Translations under genes and position numbers: made by a program | Shown: in pieces, positions 15,850-24,509 of the stretch | Layout of the letters: each line of letters begins with the position of its first letter | Numbering within the stretch: position 1 is the first letter of the stretch | NCBI GenBank assembly: GCA_902792905.1 | Contig: CADBBH010000004.1 | Span: forward strand, 1-61,907 | Length of the DNA stretch: 61,907 nucleotides | Source of the DNA: Oscillospiraceae bacterium | Lineage (GTDB): Bacteria; Bacillota; Clostridia; Oscillospirales; Acutalibacteraceae | Direction: 5' to 3' | The notes under the pieces: generated by a model | Databases searched by the model: none | What the model saw: the letters and a program-made list of their open reading frames with translations, nothing else | What the model was told of the DNA's origin: nothing

Positions 15850-17774
15850 TATCTTATCTTTGTGCCGTTTGCGATGCCGTCAACGAAGATAACCTTGATT
15901 TCTTCGCCCGCGTCGGCGGCGAGAATCATGCCCTTGCTCTCAACTCCGCAGAGTGTTGCCGGCTTAAGATTGGAAACAAGAACAACCTTCTTACCGATAA
16001 GCTCCTCGGGCTTATAATAAAGGGCTATTCCGCTCGCGACGGTCCTGTCTTCGCCCGTACCGTCATCAAGAGTAAGCTTAAGAAGTTTTTTCGCCTTGGC
16101 AACCGGCTCGCACGCCTTGACTTCGGCGACTCTCAGATCGACCTTTGCAAAATCATCTATGCCGATTTTTGCCACTCCTTCGATTTCTTCCTTGAGCGGG
16201 TTTGACGGCGCTTTATTGAGTGATGCAAGCTCTTCGAGTTCCTTTTCAGGATCGAGACGCGGGAAAATAATATCTCCCTTGACTACTGAATAGGTCTCCT
16301 CTTTGCCGAACACTCCGCATTCCTCCCAGTCCTCAACGGGAGCGAGGCCGAGCTGAGCGCGGATTTTAACACTCGTTTCGGGCATAAACGGAGCAACGAA
16401 AACGCTTATAATCCTGATGCTCTCGCAAAGATTGTACATTACCTGCGCGAGGCGGGCTTTGCCGCTCTCATCTTTGGCAAGAGTCCAGGGAGCGGTTTCG
16501 TCGATATATTTATTGGTTCTTGAAATGAATTTCCAGATACTTGTGAGCGATTCCGAGAAATTAAGAGCGTCAAGGTATTTTTCGGCATTCAACTTGGTTT
16601 CGACGGCGAGTGCTTTCAGCTCGTCATCGAATTCGCCCGCTTCTCTCTCTGCGGGAATCGTGCCGTCAAAATATTTGCAGACCATCGCAACGGTCCTCGA
16701 AACGAGATTTCCGAGGTCATTCGCGAGATCGGAATTGATTCTGTTGATAAGATTCTCATTTGAAAATACGCCGTCGGAGCCGAAAGCGACCTCACGCAGC
16801 AGATAGTATCTGAGCGCGTCAACGCCGTATCTCTCAGCGAGCTGAACGGGATCGACAACATTCCCCTTGGATTTGCTCATCTTGCCGCCTTCGAGAAGTA
16901 CCCAGCCGTGGCAGTAAACCTTTTCGGGCAGAGGAATATCAAGCGACATAAGGAATGCAGGCCAGTAGACCGTATGGAATCTCGTGATATCCTTACCGAT
17001 AAGATGAACGTCAGCCGGCCAGAATTTCTTGAAGAGCGAATCATCCTCCGAACCGTAGCCGAGCGCCGTGATATAGTTGGTCAGAGCATCAAGCCAGACA
17101 TAGATAACGTGATCTGTATTTATCGGAACGGGGATTCCCCACTTGAAGGTCGATCTTGAAATGCAGAGATCCTGCAGGCCGGGTTTTATGAAATTGTTAA
17201 CCATCTCGGTCTCGCGGTGAGCGGGCTCGATGAATCCGGGATGAGCGGCGTAATATTCAAGCAGCTTATCGGCATACTTTGAAAGTCTGAAGAAATATGC
17301 CTCTTCCTTAGCAGTGATTACCGGTCTGCCGCAATCGGGACAGATGCCGCCGGCCGCCTGGGTTTCGGTCCAGAACGCCTCGCAGGGCTTGCAGTAAAGG
17401 CCTTCATATTCGCCTTTGTAAATATCGCCCTTCTCATACATTTTATTGAATATGAGCTGAACGGCTTTTTCGTGATATTCATCGGTGGTCCTTATGAATT
17501 TATCGTTGCTGATATTCATCAGTTTCCATAAATCCTTGATACCGGCAACTATTTTATCAACATATTCTTTGGGGGTGACTCCCGCCTCTTTTGCCTTATC
17601 CTCGATTTTCTGGCCGTGTTCATCGGTACCGGTGAGGAAAAAGGTATCATAACCGCGAAAGCGCTTATAGCGCGAAATCGCATCCGCCTGAACGGTGGAA
17701 TATGTGTGACCTATATGAAGTTTATCCGAGGGATAATATATAGGCGTTGTTATATAGAATTTTTTATCTGCCAT
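15849..17774 (-). CDS. metG: Methionyl-tRNA synthetase with C-terminal tRNA-binding domain
   Basis: This 641-residue class I aminoacyl-tRNA synthetase charges tRNA-Met. The HIGH motif appears as HIGHTYSTVQ near residue 21, KMSKS in MSKSKGNVVD near 300, and a four-cysteine zinc knuckle as CKPC...CPDC near 128-146. The C-terminal 110 residues form an EMAP/Arc1p-type tRNA-binding domain (DLRVAEVKACEPV), as in the dimeric bacterial enzyme. AGGAGG, spanning the nagB stop codon, serves as ribosome site, so the two genes are translationally linked. Its position behind two sugar genes rather than its own promoter is somewhat unusual. Confidence 0.97.
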   Translation of the reverse strand: MADKKFYITTPIYYPSDKLHIGHTYSTVQADAISRYKRFRGYDTFFLTGTDEHGQKIEDKAKEAGVTPKEYVDKIVAGIKDLWKLMNISNDKFIRTTDEYHEKAVQLIFNKMYEKGDIYKGEYEGLYCKPCEAFWTETQAAGGICPDCGRPVITAKEEAYFFRLSKYADKLLEYYAAHPGFIEPAHRETEMVNNFIKPGLQDLCISRSTFKWGIPVPINTDHVIYVWLDALTNYITALGYGSEDDSLFKKFWPADVHLIGKDITRFHTVYWPAFLMSLDIPLPEKVYCHGWVLLEGGKMSKSKGNVVDPVQLAERYGVDALRYYLLREVAFGSDGVFSNENLINRINSDLANDLGNLVSRTVAMVCKYFDGTIPAEREAGEFDDELKALAVETKLNAEKYLDALNFSESLTSIWKFISRTNKYIDETAPWTLAKDESGKARLAQVMYNLCESIRIISVFVAPFMPETSVKIRAQLGLAPVEDWEECGVFGKEETYSVVKGDIIFPRLDPEKELEELASLNKAPSNPLKEEIEGVAKIGIDDFAKVDLRVAEVKACEPVAKAKKLLKLTLDDGTGEDRTVASGIALYYKPEELIGKKVVLVSNLKPATLCGVESKGMILAADAGEEIKVIFVDGIANGTKIR

Positions 17775-17782
17775 ATTGCCTC

Positions 17783-18502
17783 CTATATGAGCGACGCCGC
17801 CGCTTCGTCAAGCAGGATAACGGTGTCGTCGTGCTTCTGTAATATTGATGCGGGGCATTGAGGGGTAACCTCGCCCTGTATCATTGCTTTTACCGCCTCG
17901 GCCTTTGAGGCTCCGGTGGCAATGAGAATTATTTTCTTTGAGCGCATTATCGAACCGATTCCCATAGTCATAGCGCTCGTGGGCATCTCGGTATCATCAA
18001 AATAGATTGAGTTCGCGTCAATCGTTGACTGCGAAAGGGTAACCTTCCATGCCTCGTCGGTAAATTCATCAGAGGGCTCGTTGAAGGCAATATGGCCGTT
18101 TCGGCCGATACCGAGAATCTGGATATCGATGCCGCCCTTCGCCTTGATTGCCTCAGCGTATCTTTTGCTCTCCTCCGCCTCATCCGCGTTTCCGTCAAGG
18201 AAATTGACGTTATCGGGATTTATATCAACCTTTGAAAAGAGGTTTTCAAACATAAATGTCTTGTAGCTGTTTTTGTGCCCTTCGGGCAGACCGCAGTATT
18301 CATCAAGGTTGAATGTCGTAACATCCTTGAAAGAAACCTTTCCCTCTTTGAACTGCTCAATCATGTAGTTATAGGTCGGAACAGGCGATGCCCCTGTCGC
18401 GAAGCCCAGCACGCAAGCGGGCTTTTCATTGACAAAATCGCAGATGATTTTTCCTGCCGCAGCGCCTATTTCTTCCGCACTGTTGAATACTCTGATATCC
18501 AT
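17783..18502 (-). CDS. nagB: Glucosamine-6-phosphate deaminase
   Basis: This 239-residue enzyme converts glucosamine-6-phosphate to fructose-6-phosphate and ammonia, the entry of amino sugars into glycolysis. Motifs include the phosphate-binding GFATGASPVP near residue 33, catalytic Asp67 in NLDEY, and GIGRNGHIAFNEP (His137, Glu142). The RNGH form of that loop is the ordinary Bacillus-type variant. The length is typical of the short Firmicute enzyme without the allosteric tail of E. coli NagB. It overlaps the upstream oxidoreductase by the TAATG junction and precedes metG by eight bases. nagA is not in the window. Confidence 0.96.
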   Translation of the reverse strand: MDIRVFNSAEEIGAAAGKIICDFVNEKPACVLGFATGASPVPTYNYMIEQFKEGKVSFKDVTTFNLDEYCGLPEGHKNSYKTFMFENLFSKVDINPDNVNFLDGNADEAEESKRYAEAIKAKGGIDIQILGIGRNGHIAFNEPSDEFTDEAWKVTLSQSTIDANSIYFDDTEMPTSAMTMGIGSIMRSKKIILIATGASKAEAVKAMIQGEVTPQCPASILQKHDDTVILLDEAAASLI

Positions 18503-19578
18503 TATTTACCCCCATCGATTATTATCTCTCTATGAGAATCTGATGAATCATAAATTGCCTGCATTATCTTTGAGGTCAGCACGGCGTTGTCGATATACTG
18601 TCTGTTCTTACCGCAGCCATCGCCGACGAGACGGATGAAATCGTTGATTTCGTTTTCGTACATATTGGTTTCTTTACACTTTACCTTTTCCTCGGTCAGC
18701 ATGCCGTCTTTCACGCCGTAAATCGTGAAATCGCCGCAATAATTAAGGCGTATACCCGCTTTGGTGCCGAGAAAATCAATATATGTTTCGCTCACACCGA
18801 TATTCTGAGCCCAGGCGCCGTTGAAGGTGATGACGGGACCGGCCGTTCTGACTATACCCGTAACTGAATCATCGACATCGTAGGTGCCTTCGACATTCTT
18901 TGTCTCCTCAGCCCACATTCCGGTATATATATAGTTTTTCATATCAACTCCGAGTTTGGAGAAAGCCTCGCCTGAAGCAGAGAGCGGAGCGGGATCGCCG
19001 CAGCAATAGAGAATCAGATCGATATAGTGAACGCCCCAGTCGATTAGGGCTCCGCCGCCCGATGATGCCTTGGTAGTGAAATCACCGCCGAGACCGGGAA
19101 TTGAGCGGTGGGCGCGGAAAGATGCGTAAACCTGATAGACTTCTCCCAGCTCGCCGGTATCGATTATATCCTTGATTTTGTTGACATAAGTATTGAATCT
19201 GTTGCATACGCCGATATTGAGAATTCTGCCCGTCTCGTGGGCGACCTTTTGCATTTCGAGCGCTTCGCTGAGAATTCTCGCTGCGGGCTTTTCGCAGAGA
19301 ACGTGTTTGCCCGCATTCATGAAGTCAATCGCTATTATGGAATGAAAATCGTTATGAGTGCAGACAGAGACCGCGTCGAGCTCCGGGTCGTTCAGAAAAT
19401 TGTGATAATCCTCAACTGCCGTTCCGCAGCCGTATTTTTCAACACACATTCGCGCCTTCTCGGGAATTATATCGCAGAAATACTTGATTTCAACATTTTC
19501 ATTTTTCAGATAAGCCGGAATATGCGCGGCATTCGCGATATTTCCGCAGCCTATGATTGCAACTTTAATCTTACTCAT
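18502..19578 (-). CDS. Gfo/Idh/MocA family oxidoreductase
   Basis: This 358-residue NAD(P)-dependent dehydrogenase belongs to the family acting on sugars, inositols and their derivatives. The Rossmann fingerprint is IIGCGNIANAAHIPAY at the N-terminus, and the family signature CEKPAAR sits near residue 97. The C-terminal alpha/beta substrate domain has the expected GGALIDWGVHYIDL, with its catalytic-region histidine. It is the first gene of the operon continuing to nagB, metG and tatD, and is divergent from two TIM-barrel sugar isomerases. The context supports sugar or amino-sugar catabolism; the exact substrate is unknown. Confidence 0.92.
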   Translation of the reverse strand: MSKIKVAIIGCGNIANAAHIPAYLKNENVEIKYFCDIIPEKARMCVEKYGCGTAVEDYHNFLNDPELDAVSVCTHNDFHSIIAIDFMNAGKHVLCEKPAARILSEALEMQKVAHETGRILNIGVCNRFNTYVNKIKDIIDTGELGEVYQVYASFRAHRSIPGLGGDFTTKASSGGGALIDWGVHYIDLILYCCGDPAPLSASGEAFSKLGVDMKNYIYTGMWAEETKNVEGTYDVDDSVTGIVRTAGPVITFNGAWAQNIGVSETYIDFLGTKAGIRLNYCGDFTIYGVKDGMLTEEKVKCKETNMYENEINDFIRLVGDGCGKNRQYIDNAVLTSKIMQAIYDSSDSHREIIIDGGK

Positions 19579-19625
19579 AACAACCCTTCTTCCTGAAAGT
19601 TACGGAAAAACTTCCTTATCATAAT

Positions 19626-19654
19626 ATAATATACCAAAGAATATAAAAAGTAAA
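19626..19654 (-). promoter_or_regulatory. Promoter of the Gfo-nagB-metG-tatD operon
   Basis: On the minus strand TTTACT (plus 19649-19654) and TATTAT (plus 19626-19631) are spaced by 17 bp. It is divergent from the promoter at 19677. Confidence 0.6.
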
Positions 19655-19676
19655 GGGAAAAATCTCGCAAAAATTC

Positions 19677-19705
19677 TTGATAATTGCCGCAGTCAATGCT
19701 AATAT
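19677..19705 (+). promoter_or_regulatory. Promoter of the sugar isomerase pair
   Basis: TTGATA (19677-19682) and TAATAT (19700-19705) have 17 bp spacing, followed by AAAAAGGAG before the gene at 19735. The divergent promoter starts only 22 bp away, leaving room for a shared regulator. Confidence 0.75.
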
Positions 19706-19734
19706 AAAGCATAAAAGAAAAAGGAGATTTAACT

Positions 19735-20574
19735 ATGGCGGATTTCAGAATCGGTGTTATAATCGACAGTTTCAGAACAGATACCGTTACAGCTGTTAAA
19801 AAAGCGGCTTCGGTCGGTGCTCAGGGCATTCAGGTTTATGCTACAAGAGGCAAAATGGCGCCCGAAAACATGAATGAGCAAAAGCGTGCGGATTTCAGAA
19901 ATCTCGTCGCGGATAACGGGCTCGTAATTTCCGCTCTCTGCGGAGACCTCGGCGGAGGATTTGCGGATAAGGATGAAAACCCCGCCAGAATAGAAAAATC
20001 AAAGAGAATACTCGATCTTGCCAAGGAGCTCGGCACCGATATTGTAACGACTCACATCGGCGTTGTGCCTTCAGATCCGGCGCACGACAGATACAAGATT
20101 ATGCAGGAGGCCTGCTACGAGCTCGCTCACTATGCCGACAGCATAGACGCTCACTTTGCGGTTGAGACAGGCCCCGAAACGAGCGCCGTTCTCAAGGGAT
20201 TTCTCGATTCTCTCGGTTCAACGGGCGTTTCGGTCAATCTCGACCCCGCGAATCTCGTAATGGTAACCGGCGACGACCCCGCAAAAGCGGTTCATAATCT
20301 CAAGGACTACATAGTACATACACACGCGAAAGACGGTAAACAGCTTTACTATAAGGATCCCGAAATCGTTTACGGCGTAAAGAAAGACCCGCTTGTAACG
20401 GGCCCGAGTTTTCTTGAGGTTCCGCTCGGCGAGGGCAGTGTAAACTGGGATGAATATCTCAATGCCCTTCGCGAAATCGGCTTCGGCGGTTTTCTTACCA
20501 TAGAGCGTGAAGTCGGCGACGACCCCGAGAAGGATATCCGCACGGCGGTAGATTTTCTTAAAGCGAGGATTTAA
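19735..20574 (+). CDS. Sugar phosphate isomerase/epimerase (xylose isomerase-like TIM barrel)
   Basis: This 279-residue AP-endonuclease-2/xylose-isomerase-like TIM barrel belongs to the group that isomerises, epimerises or dehydrates sugars and inositols. Metal ligands appear at barrel strand ends: [31 protein letters not shown] and LTIERE. AAGGAG supports ATG 19735. It is followed after three bases by a second barrel of the same superfamily. With the divergent Gfo/Idh dehydrogenase, it suggests an oxidation-isomerisation route for a sugar. The family call is sound; the substrate is unknown. Confidence 0.9.
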   Translation: MADFRIGVIIDSFRTDTVTAVKKAASVGAQGIQVYATRGKMAPENMNEQKRADFRNLVADNGLVISALCGDLGGGFADKDENPARIEKSKRILDLAKELGTDIVTTHIGVVPSDPAHDRYKIMQEACYELAHYADSIDAHFAVETGPETSAVLKGFLDSLGSTGVSVNLDPANLVMVTGDDPAKAVHNLKDYIVHTHAKDGKQLYYKDPEIVYGVKKDPLVTGPSFLEVPLGEGSVNWDEYLNALREIGFGGFLTIEREVGDDPEKDIRTAVDFLKARI

Positions 20575-20577
20575 AGA

Positions 20578-21444
20578 ATGAAAATCGGAGTCAGCAGTTA
20601 CAGCTTCCAGCAGTATATTTCATCCGGTAAAGAAACGCAGAAAAGCATAATAAAAATTGCGAAGGAAATGGGATTTGACGGCATAGAATTCACCGATCTC
20701 AATGTTCCCGAAGGATCGACGGAGGAGCAGTATGCCCGGGAAATCCGCGAGGAGGCAGAAAAATATTCCCTGCCCGTAATCAGCTACACAATCGGCGCAG
20801 ATATGCTGAAACTTGACGGCGGCACTAACGATGCCGAGGTTGAGAGAGTCTGCCGCAAGCTCGATGTAGCGAAAGAGCTCGGCGCTCCCACACTGAGACA
20901 CGATATTTCCTGGGGGATTCCCGAGGGCAGCCCGTTTGACGGCTTTGATTCCGCTCTGCCTGTTATGATTGCAGGAGCGAAAAGAATCACAGAATACGCG
21001 AAATCACTTGGGATTCAGACAATGACCGAAAATCACGGTTACTTCTGTCAGGACAGTGAAAGGGTTGAACGCATAATCAAAGGGGTCGGCAACGATAATT
21101 TCGGCGCACTGATAGATATAGGTAATTTCTGCTGCGCTGACGAAGATAATCTCTCGGCAGTGCGCCGCCTACTGCCGTATGCAAAACATATTCACGCGAA
21201 AGATTTTCATGTTAAAAACACAGCCGGCGCGGATCCCGGCGAGGGCTTCTTCAGATCGAGAGGCGGAAATTATCTGCGCGGTGCGATTATAGGTCAGGGT
21301 AATGTCGATACTTACTCCTGCCTCAACGCAATAAAAGACTCGGGATACGACGGATATATAAGCGTTGAATTCGAAGGCATGGAAGACTGTCTCAAAGGTA
21401 TCCGCATCGGCTTTGAGAATATCAAAAAATACCTCTCCTTATAA
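20578..21444 (+). CDS. Second sugar phosphate isomerase/epimerase (TIM barrel)
   Basis: This 288-residue xylose-isomerase-like barrel is distinct from its upstream neighbour. It starts IGVSSYSFQQYI and has the family pattern GFDGIEFTDL, TMTENHGY, GALIDIGNF, KHIHAKDFH and GYISVEFEG, which hold the likely metal ligands. Catabolic pairs of this kind often act on successive intermediates of one sugar, for example inosose or 3-keto-sugar routes; that is inference. Only three bases separate it from the first gene, with no terminator, so the two are co-transcribed. Confidence 0.9.
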   Translation: MKIGVSSYSFQQYISSGKETQKSIIKIAKEMGFDGIEFTDLNVPEGSTEEQYAREIREEAEKYSLPVISYTIGADMLKLDGGTNDAEVERVCRKLDVAKELGAPTLRHDISWGIPEGSPFDGFDSALPVMIAGAKRITEYAKSLGIQTMTENHGYFCQDSERVERIIKGVGNDNFGALIDIGNFCCADEDNLSAVRRLLPYAKHIHAKDFHVKNTAGADPGEGFFRSRGGNYLRGAIIGQGNVDTYSCLNAIKDSGYDGYISVEFEGMEDCLKGIRIGFENIKKYLSL

Positions 21445-21450
21445 AAACAG

Positions 21451-21479
21451 TTGACAAATTACCATTACAGTTATATAAT
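21451..21479 (+). promoter_or_regulatory. Promoter of the metK operon
   Basis: Perfect TTGACA (21451-21456) and TATAAT (21474-21479) are spaced by 17 bp. The predicted start near 21486 leads directly into the SAM riboswitch. Confidence 0.93.
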
Positions 21480-21502
21480 ACATAACGCAAATTGAATATG
21501 CC

Positions 21503-21597
21503 CTTATTAAGAGCGGCTGAGGGACAGGCCCTGTGAAGCCCGGCAACCTGAATTTCAAGGTGCTAAATCCTGCGGCATTCTGCCGAAAGATAAGGTG
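21503..21597 (+). promoter_or_regulatory. SAM-I (S-box) riboswitch aptamer
   Basis: All core S-box elements are in order: CTTATTAAGAG (P1 5' side and following bases), GAGGGAC with CCCTGTGAAGCCCGGCAACC, GGTGCTAAATCCTGC, and GAAAGATAAGG closing P1. It binds S-adenosylmethionine and represses the metK operon when SAM is abundant. Confidence 0.97.
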
Positions 21598-21601
21598 TTT
21601 T

Positions 21602-21636
21602 CGTCCGCCGGGAGCATCTTGGCGGGCGTTTTTATT
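21602..21636 (+). terminator. SAM riboswitch expression-platform terminator
   Basis: CGTCCGCC (21602-21609) pairs with GGCGGGCG (21621-21628), and TTTTTATTCTT follows. It lies five bases after the aptamer and about 50 bases before metK, as expected for transcriptional OFF control. Confidence 0.93.
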
Positions 21637-21683
21637 CTTAACGCCGGCCTCTCAATTTGTAAATTACATCAGCGGAGGTTATT

Positions 21684-22820
21684 ATGGCTCATTATTTCTT
21701 TACATCCGAATCAGTCACCAACGGCCACCCCGATAAAATCTGCGATCAGATTTCGGACGCCGTACTTGACGCTATTCTTGAGCAGGACCCGGAAGGAAGG
21801 GTTGCCTGCGAATGTTCGACCACCACAGGTCTTGTCCTGATTATGGGCGAGATTACAACAAGCGCAAAAATCGATATTCCCGCCATCGCGCGCAAGGTTA
21901 TCTGCGAAATCGGCTATGATTCATCCGATAAGGGATTTGACGGCAATACCTGCTCGATTATCACCGCGATAAATCACCAGAGCCCCGATATAGCGCTCGG
22001 CGTTGACAGAGCCGGAGCCGGCGACCAGGGAATGATGTTCGGCTACGCCTGCGATGAGACACCCGAATATATGCCCCTCGCGATTTCGCTCGCTCATAAG
22101 CTTTCCGCCCGTCTGACTGCAGTCAGAGTAAACGGTACTCTCCCCTACCTCAGACCGGACGGCAAGAGTCAGGTTACGGTTGAATATGATGAGAACGGCA
22201 AGGCGGTCAGAATTGACACAGTTGTCGTATCCTCACAGCACAGCGAGGATGTTTCAACTCAATCGCTCAGAAAAGACATAATCGAAAATGTCATTAAGCC
22301 CGTCATTCCCGCGAATATGCTTGATGAAAACACGATTTATCATATCAACCCGACCGGAAAATTCGTCATCGGCGGCCCTGCCGGCGACAGCGGACTTACA
22401 GGCAGAAAAATAATAGTCGATACCTACGGCGGATATGCCCGCCACGGCGGCGGCGCCTTCAGCGGAAAAGACCCGACCAAGGTCGACCGCTCAGCTGCTT
22501 ACGCCGCAAGATATGTCGCAAAAAACATCGTAGCTGCCGGACTTGCTAAAAAGTGCGAAGTTCAGTTTGCTTATGCCATAGGCGTTGCCGAGCCCGTTTC
22601 GGTATTCGTCGAGACCTACGGAACAGGAATTATCCCCGATACGGATATAGCCGCTCTGGTGAAAGAAAAATTTGATCTCACACCTGCCGGCATTATCAAA
22701 ACACTCGACCTCAGAAGACCTATTTACAGACAGTGCGCCGCTTACGGCCACATGGGCAGAACAGATATCGACCTGCCCTGGGAAAAGACAGACAGAGCTG
22801 AAGAGCTGAAGGTGAAATAA
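21684..22820 (+). CDS. metK: S-adenosylmethionine synthase
   Basis: This 378-residue enzyme makes SAM from methionine and ATP. Signature motifs are [13 protein letters not shown] near residue 14, the hexapeptide GAGDQG near 110, and the P-loop-like [14 protein letters not shown] near 250. The length is near the family's usual 380-400. GGAGG lies ahead of ATG 21684. The SAM riboswitch upstream gives product feedback. Two unexpected genes, a glycosyltransferase and an F420-ligase homologue, follow by overlap and should share this control. Confidence 0.98.
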   Translation: MAHYFFTSESVTNGHPDKICDQISDAVLDAILEQDPEGRVACECSTTTGLVLIMGEITTSAKIDIPAIARKVICEIGYDSSDKGFDGNTCSIITAINHQSPDIALGVDRAGAGDQGMMFGYACDETPEYMPLAISLAHKLSARLTAVRVNGTLPYLRPDGKSQVTVEYDENGKAVRIDTVVVSSQHSEDVSTQSLRKDIIENVIKPVIPANMLDENTIYHINPTGKFVIGGPAGDSGLTGRKIIVDTYGGYARHGGGAFSGKDPTKVDRSAAYAARYVAKNIVAAGLAKKCEVQFAYAIGVAEPVSVFVETYGTGIIPDTDIAALVKEKFDLTPAGIIKTLDLRRPIYRQCAAYGHMGRTDIDLPWEKTDRAEELKVK

Positions 22821-23782
22821 TGAAACTATCTCTTGTTGTTCCCTGCTTCAACGAAGAGGGAAATGTTCCGATTTTTTATGATACGGTAAAATCCGATTTC
22901 AAGGATGCCGGATTTGATTATGAAATAGTCTTTGTCAATGACGGCAGTAAAGACGGCACGCTTCGTGAAATGAAGAAACTGCTTGACGGCGAAATACCGG
23001 TTAAAATAGTCAGCTTTTCGAGAAACTTCGGCAAGGAATCCGCCATGTATGCGGGCCTTGAGAATTCTGAAGGCGAATATGTGACAATAATCGACGCCGA
23101 TCTTCAGCAGAGCCCCGCGCTGGCCCTTGAAATGGTCAGAACTCTCGAATCAAAGAGCGATTATGATTGCATCGCCACTTATCAGGAAAGCAGAGGCGAA
23201 AGCAAATCACTCATCTTCTTCAAAGAGAATTTTTACAAGATTATCAATAAATTCGCCGATGTTGAATTCAGACAGGGTGCGAGCGATTTCCGCACCTTCC
23301 GCAGACCTATGGTCGATGCGATTCTCTCGATGGACGAATACTTCAGATTCAGCAAGGGCCTTTTCTCCTGGGTCGGTTTCAAGACCAAGTTCATCCCCTA
23401 TAAAGCGGCAAAGAGAGCTACGGGCGAAACCAAATGGACCTTCTGGAAGCTTGTAAAATACGCGCTTGAAGGCATTTTCGGATTCACGACCGCGCCGCTG
23501 AGAATCGCGAGTATCGCCGGCGGAGCATCGTTGCTCGGATTCCTGATTTATCTGATTTACATCATAGTCCGATGCGCGGCATTCGGCGGAGCTTATACAG
23601 CCGCAAACAGCGCGGTTCTTCTCCTGCTTGCAATCGGCGGAGTTCAGCTTCTCTGCCTCGGCATTATCGGCGAATACCTTGCGAGAACATATATTCAGGG
23701 CAAAGGCAGACCGATTTACATAGCCAAAGAAATACTAAAGAGCAAAAAATACAGCGAAGATACAGAGGTAAAAAATGGATAA
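22820..23782 (+). CDS. GT2 family glycosyltransferase, dolichol-phosphate-sugar synthase-like
   Basis: This 320-residue membrane glycosyltransferase has a GT-A domain over about residues 1-220: VVPCFNEEGN at the N-terminus, FVNDGSKDGT, and the metal-binding DAD in IIDADLQQSP. Two C-terminal transmembrane helices follow (ASLLGFLIYLIYIIV and LLLLAIGGVQLLCLGII). This matches the GtrB/YkoT/CsbB group, which loads a sugar onto undecaprenyl phosphate for wall or teichoic acid decoration. It overlaps metK at TAATG and is probably SAM-riboswitch controlled by operon membership. No flippase or GtrC-like partner is adjacent. Confidence 0.93.
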   Translation: MKLSLVVPCFNEEGNVPIFYDTVKSDFKDAGFDYEIVFVNDGSKDGTLREMKKLLDGEIPVKIVSFSRNFGKESAMYAGLENSEGEYVTIIDADLQQSPALALEMVRTLESKSDYDCIATYQESRGESKSLIFFKENFYKIINKFADVEFRQGASDFRTFRRPMVDAILSMDEYFRFSKGLFSWVGFKTKFIPYKAAKRATGETKWTFWKLVKYALEGIFGFTTAPLRIASIAGGASLLGFLIYLIYIIVRCAAFGGAYTAANSAVLLLLAIGGVQLLCLGIIGEYLARTYIQGKGRPIYIAKEILKSKKYSEDTEVKNG

Positions 23783-24473
23783 TATTACTGTAAACGAGAA
23801 AAAGGTCAAGGATATTGAGGTCGACGGCAAAACATATGAGCGCTACGCGATAAAGACCCACGTCATCACCGAAGTTGACGATATAGCGGAGGTTGCCGTT
23901 AAATACGGAAAAGAGCATCTTCAGCTCGGCGACGTATTCTTCATCACCGAAAAGGCGGTCGGCTGTACTCAGGGCAGAGCGATTCCCATGAAGGATATCC
24001 ATCCGAGGAAACTCGCGAAAATCCTCTGCAAATTCGTACTAAAAACTCCCTACGGCATAGGTCTCGGAATTCCCGAAACAATGGAGATGGCGCTGCGCGA
24101 ATGCGGCACCCCGAGAATTCTTTTTGCAGCAGGCGTGTCGGCATTCGGCAAGCTCATCGGCAAGCGCGGCTGGTTCTATAAGATAGCCGGCGAAAAGGCG
24201 CGCTCGATTGACGGCCCCTGCGACTGCACGCTTCCTCCCTATAACGAATGCGTTTCACTCTCTCCGCTCAATCCCGACGAAGTCTGCGAAAAGGTTTCGA
24301 AGGCGCTTGGTTGCCCCGTTCTCGTAACCGATATAAACGATCTCGGCGGCGTGATTATGGGCGCTTATCCCGCAGATACGGATCGCGACCTGATGGCAAG
24401 AGTTCTCAAGGATAACCCCCTCGGTCAGTCACACGAACAGACTCCGATGGGAATTATAAGAGAAATAAAATAA
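23775..24473 (+). CDS. F420-0:gamma-glutamyl ligase (CofE) family protein
   Basis: This 232-residue protein resembles the CofE/F420-0:L-glutamate ligase fold: GDVFFITEKAVGCTQGRA near the N-terminus, a mid-region GPCDCTLPPYNECVSLSP, and VTDINDLGGVIMGAYP. In archaea and actinobacteria CofE adds glutamate to coenzyme F420. Clostridia are not known to make F420, and no other cof gene is in the window, so the substrate is probably different. It overlaps the glycosyltransferase gene by eight bases and ends the metK operon before a strong terminator. The family assignment is fairly sure; the reaction is unknown. Confidence 0.82.
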   Translation: MDNITVNEKKVKDIEVDGKTYERYAIKTHVITEVDDIAEVAVKYGKEHLQLGDVFFITEKAVGCTQGRAIPMKDIHPRKLAKILCKFVLKTPYGIGLGIPETMEMALRECGTPRILFAAGVSAFGKLIGKRGWFYKIAGEKARSIDGPCDCTLPPYNECVSLSPLNPDEVCEKVSKALGCPVLVTDINDLGGVIMGAYPADTDRDLMARVLKDNPLGQSHEQTPMGIIREIK

Positions 24474-24477
24474 AAGC

Positions 24478-24509
24478 AAAGCCGGACTCACACGAGTCCG
24501 GCTTTTATC
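24478..24509. terminator. Bidirectional terminator between metK operon and glycerate kinase
   Basis: AAAGCCGGACTC (24478-24489) pairs perfectly with GAGTCCGGCTTT (24494-24505) around ACAC, followed by TATCATA. On the minus strand it is followed by TGCTTTTATTTTATTT. Confidence 0.93.

Noticed and set aside
18080-18120. NagB active-site loop RNGH instead of the E. coli NDGH
   Set aside because: The RNGH form is normal for Bacillus-type NagB, so it is not a lost residue.
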